DNA of 43,781 nt from a virus, in IMG/VR virus record IMGVR_UViG_3300021087_000027, positions 1-43,781 of that record, one strand, 5' to 3'. The notes under the pieces were generated by a model, which had not been told where the DNA came from, did no database searches, and was given only the letters and a program-made list of their open reading frames with translations. Below, one piece after another: positions 41,801-43,781 of this stretch (position 1 is its first letter; each line of letters starts with the position of its first letter). The position numbers were made by a program, and so were the translations under genes.

Positions 41801-42866
41801 GGGATTAAAACTTGGTGCTTCAAATAACGCAGGTTGGGACTATGCAGGTATAAAACTTAGAGTAGACGGCACTGGCAGTCCTCGTATGGCGCTTATGAGC
41901 GCCGGCTCATTAGAGACTATATCTCTTTGGGGCGGTAAGGTTGGAATCGGAACGACTGCTCCTACTCATAAACTACATGTTGCTGGTGATATTAGAATTG
42001 ATAACGGTAGCGCATTAAAACTTTATAACTCGGCAGGAAATGCTTGGGCTCAGATAGCATATAATAATACACTAGACCATATTGAAATTCAAAGGTCTTT
42101 TCAATCTTCTACAGATAGTTATTATAATTTAGGTTCTTCTGGTAAGAAGTGGTTAAGTGTATATTCGGATACTATAAAAGCAAGTAATGGTACTCCTGCT
42201 GCTCCAACTTATACTTTTGATAGTGATCAAAATACTGGAATGTATATTGATAGCCAGGCAGATACGTTAAGATTTTCTGCTGGCGGTGCTCAAAGAATGT
42301 ATCTTAATACCGCTGGTATTACATCTGCTTCTAACGTATATACAGCATCAGTTGGTGAATTTAGAAACTATGGTGGAACTTGGAAAGCAACAACGGGTAC
42401 AGCAGCTGGTGACTTTGAGTTCCGTGGAAATACTGGTGGAACAAACACTGGTCTTATGTACATGGACACATCAACCGGCCGAGTTGCAGTAGGTGATGGA
42501 TTTAATTCCACTAATGTTAAATCAGAATTTCAAGTGGATCATGCTGGTATCGATACATACGCTGTTAACACTTCAGCGACTAGTGCGGCTCAGGTAGATA
42601 CATTCCCTGCAGCCGATTTTAGATCAGCTAGATTTACAGTACAAATTACTAACACAACTGATAGCACATATCAGATTACAGAAATACTTTTAATACATGA
42701 TGGTACAACTCCATCAATGACAGAATACGGTACAATATTTACAGGTAGTGCTGCAGAGGCCACATTCGATGCTGATATAGTTTCGGGTAATATAAGACTT
42801 CTTGCAACTCCAGCATCTGCAGATTCAATGCAATTTAAGGTTGTTAGACATTCCATCTTAGTTTAG
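38859..42866 (+). CDS. Tail fibre protein (1335 aa), TTG start
   Basis: This long fibre protein starts at TTG (38859), preceded by an aggag ribosome site at a good distance. It begins ARLSDIRLRRSAVSGSIPST then LNLGELALNTADGKVYMKKS, a baseplate-side attachment domain. Several DLQIYH(N/D)GSNS(V/Y)IK units (near residues 165 and 260) and a QIDGTTTTINSTTLTVDDKN module at 685 form the shaft. GNLGIGTNNPSAALHISG and KVGIGTTSPTEKLHIHAGG-type units occupy about 880-1045. No S74 domain is present; the end is a beta-rich domain (FTVQITNTTDSTYQITEILL, then MQFKVVRHSILV). These repeat types are known from marine phage fibres. Confidence 0.88.
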   Translation: MARLSDIRLRRSAVSGSIPSTSNLNLGELALNTADGKVYMKKSVGGTDTIVEVGGSASGIASSFIAYEYTATANQTTFSGTDNNSNTLAYNTGTPPSVQVFMNGILLDEGSSQDYTGTNGTSVVLTTAADAGDLIQIHAYKSDVSIVNNLNFNDNQKLQFGDSQDLQIYHNGSNSVIKDAGTGKLLIGSDVLAIRNVALNEDMLTATQNGAVKLFYDNSKKLETTSTGIDVTGTITFDGGTTSANLNFGDGDKAVFGNSSDLQIYHDGSNSYIKENGTGNLYLQGTSLVVSNSVGANYLVAYDGGSVNLYHNANQKLATTSLGIDITGEVQADSLDIDGLSVLTSNNNATPLTLERASPTSNQVGIQFSAGNSRYFGKGTDDEPYWATSANLTGGSKIVTAGNFTGILDSTYYQSGDNISVGTISSGAITTSGDLLISKTDPTITLLDNSGANTNPNGTIIFSEVSGTSNFKINYNGQNDRLEFRGLIGSTDTELVRINRSTNPALHTFGRQYIEYSVQATANKAYGLVVRGNDSGSTGEASSIFLGGIQNTVRGAYLAAEIQSTANDHDLIIATSGPSAEPSERMRVTGDGNVAIGNTTAGAKLDIRQDSGYAIRAENSSGHYFRVAAGGAIEVGGSAFVDASRNISAANITTTGYLRGPSTFTIDPAAHGDDTGTVVIAGNLQIDGTTTTINSTTLTVDDKNITLASGSANKAAANSAGITVDCGSDTDARITYASTTDEWDINKSIHVSGAAGSGVKINSGAAIVGGGATGGDTQLMYWNGSAVAYGRSSLGGTVSGHEFRVGGVTKLNVNSSGNTIASGTVSVLGGEIYLGTADSSSGHINAFENMTFNIDSDNDDTNRSFEWNINGNSSSGTELMRLTEAGNLGIGTNNPSAALHISGTSADQIRLERTNHDTFRIGLQSAVGLGFHNVTDNRTDMMIKGDGKVGIGTTSPTEKLHIHAGGIYSTPITYAANQDNWGLKLGASNNAGWDYAGIKLRVDGTGSPRMALMSAGSLETISLWGGKVGIGTTAPTHKLHVAGDIRIDNGSALKLYNSAGNAWAQIAYNNTLDHIEIQRSFQSSTDSYYNLGSSGKKWLSVYSDTIKASNGTPAAPTYTFDSDQNTGMYIDSQADTLRFSAGGAQRMYLNTAGITSASNVYTASVGEFRNYGGTWKATTGTAAGDFEFRGNTGGTNTGLMYMDTSTGRVAVGDGFNSTNVKSEFQVDHAGIDTYAVNTSATSAAQVDTFPAADFRSARFTVQITNTTDSTYQITEILLIHDGTTPSMTEYGTIFTGSAAEATFDADIVSGNIRLLATPASADSMQFKVVRHSILV
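40122..40147 (+). repeat. 26-base repeat shared by two fibre genes (copy 1)
   Basis: The stretch starting ggaactatctctagtggtgc is identical over 26 bases to 43705-43730 in the next fibre gene; both code for GTISSGAIT. A shorter match (ggaactatctctagtg) is at 43353. Such identity between neighbouring fibre genes can support recombination. Confidence 0.85.
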
Positions 42867-42872
42867 TAAATG

Positions 42873-42880
42873 TATAAATA
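42873..42880 (+). promoter_or_regulatory. Late promoter (TATAAATA) for the last fibre gene
   Basis: An exact box 6 bases after the stop of the 1335-aa fibre. The predicted start near 42886 gives a 42-base leader with ggagag before the ATG at 42928. Confidence 0.75.
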
Positions 42881-42927
42881 GAAGTATAATAAATTTATTA
42901 ACGCTAAACGGTGGAGAGTGAAACCTT

Positions 42928-43781
42928 ATGGCAACACATCATAATTTCAGAATAAAGAACGGCCTCGAAGTGGGCGGTGTTCTTATAGTCAATTCGAGCG
43001 GACAACTTCAAGCAACCACAATATCTGGTGCAATATCGGCAACATCTATCGGTGTCACAAATATTGTTACTAATAAAGTAGTCAAATTCAATGGCACAAT
43101 ATTAGACGATTCAAACATTACAGATACTGGTTCACTAATCACACTTGGTTCTAATACTGCAGTAACAGGTAAAATACAACTAAATGATGGTGCAGATATC
43201 CAATGGGCAGGTGGATATGGTTCTAATAAACCTTTAATTGCAGCTAATAGTAATGTCTTAAATTTTTACACGCACGGAGCTAGTGGCGGCGTAGAGTTTG
43301 CGTTAACTGGAAGTGCAGTAGATTTTAAAAATAACCCAGCCACAAATGTAGGAACTATCTCTAGTGCTAGACTTATTGTAAATTCAGGAGCAAATGTAAG
43401 TCAATTTCATTCGCACCATACTACTGGTCATGATGATTGGCAGGTGTCACCTATCTCTATAAGAGAAAGAGGATTAAATACCAATAACTCAACCAATAAT
43501 CAGTATTCTCCAAACTTAAACTTCCATTGGGCAAGTGTAGTATCAAGAAGTTTAACGATGACTAGCGATGGTAATTTTACCTTAGGTGAATGGACTTCTT
43601 CAGGTTCACCTGAAATGTCAGGCAATTTATCTTTCTTAAATACTGCAGGTTATAGAGTTAATAATACCAATGTAATAGACTCGTCTCGTAATCTAACCAA
43701 CATAGGAACTATCTCTAGTGGTGCTATTACAAGTACAGGAACATCTACTTTTGGCGTAGTTACATCTTCTTCTTATAAGGT
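42928..43781 (+). CDS. Fibre protein, 3' end outside window
   Basis: An open frame from the ATG at 42928 to the window end gives 284 residues so far. It begins MATHHNFRIKNGLEVGGVLI then VNSSGQLQATTISGAISATS, a fibre N-terminal pattern, followed by VVKFNGTILDDSNITDTGSL and beta repeats. VGTISSARLIVNSG and IGTISSGAITSTGTSTFG resemble units in the preceding fibre, including the 26-base DNA match. A ggagag ribosome site and a late promoter lie upstream. It is a further member of the fibre cluster; whether it has a chaperone domain cannot be seen. Confidence 0.85.
   Translation, partial: MATHHNFRIKNGLEVGGVLIVNSSGQLQATTISGAISATSIGVTNIVTNKVVKFNGTILDDSNITDTGSLITLGSNTAVTGKIQLNDGADIQWAGGYGSNKPLIAANSNVLNFYTHGASGGVEFALTGSAVDFKNNPATNVGTISSARLIVNSGANVSQFHSHHTTGHDDWQVSPISIRERGLNTNNSTNNQYSPNLNFHWASVVSRSLTMTSDGNFTLGEWTSSGSPEMSGNLSFLNTAGYRVNNTNVIDSSRNLTNIGTISSGAITSTGTSTFGVVTSSSYK
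43705..43730 (+). repeat. 26-base repeat shared by two fibre genes (copy 2)
   Basis: Identical to 40122-40147. Here it codes for GTISSGAIT in the truncated last fibre gene. Confidence 0.85.

Noticed and set aside
30059-43781. Diversity-generating retroelement or variable-repeat system for the fibres
   Set aside because: No reverse transcriptase or matching template repeat is visible in the window; the fibre repeats look like ordinary duplications.

Overview
This window is a late, virion-building region of a T4-like (contractile-tailed) bacteriophage. Its style resembles the marine T4-like group, that is cyanophage- or pelagiphage-like relatives. The evidence is the string of recognisable T4 homologues (gp18, gp19, gp20, gp21, gp22, gp23, gp26, gp29-like, gp4, gp48, gp53, gp27, gp5, gp25, gp6, gp7-like, gp8), the large fibre-type proteins typical of marine T4-like phages, and many exact copies of the T4 late promoter box TATAAATA placed before genes. 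A small lipoprotein with a lipobox suggests a Gram-negative host. The host genus cannot be read from the sequence. No tRNA, CRISPR array, insertion sequence or integrase is visible.

Layout. (1) 1-9116, plus strand: tail sheath (5' end cut off), tail tube, portal, three small head-core or structural genes, prohead protease, scaffold and major capsid, closed by a strong UUCG-loop terminator at 9155-9185. (2) 9186-9502: a small spacer and a 68-aa lipoprotein gene. (3) 9523-14145, minus strand: head completion protein gp4, an unassigned 196-aa protein, a tube-fold protein, gp26 with a probable -1 programmed frameshift into a downstream extension, an EF-hand/two-TM protein, and a tape measure protein. 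(4) 14198-24297, plus strand: baseplate genes gp48, gp53, gp27-like hub, gp5 spike without lysozyme, gp25, gp6, gp7-like and gp8, interrupted by an odd G-rich gap at 17788-18065. (5) 24335-43781: a very large DUF4815-type structural protein, a small coiled-coil protein, and a cluster of fibre genes that share sequence modules. The first fibre ends in an S74 self-cleaving chaperone domain, and the last gene runs off the window.

How the genes work together. The head genes build and process the prohead: portal, scaffold, protease and capsid. The sheath, tube, tape measure and gp26 chaperone build the tail. gp48, gp53, gp27, gp5, gp25, gp6, gp7 and gp8 form the baseplate. The right-hand genes supply host-contact fibres. 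Late promoters divide the region into several transcription units.

Most interesting points: the gp26 frameshift signal (T7 slip site with an upstream Shine-Dalgarno-like AGAGGA, giving a 298-aa fusion); two late promoters whose predicted start sites fall exactly on the A of the ATG (leaderless mRNAs); overlapping divergent late promoters at 14145-14186; a His-rich duplicated protein inside the head-core gene block; and one beta-repeat module present in sheath, gp7-like and gp8 proteins.
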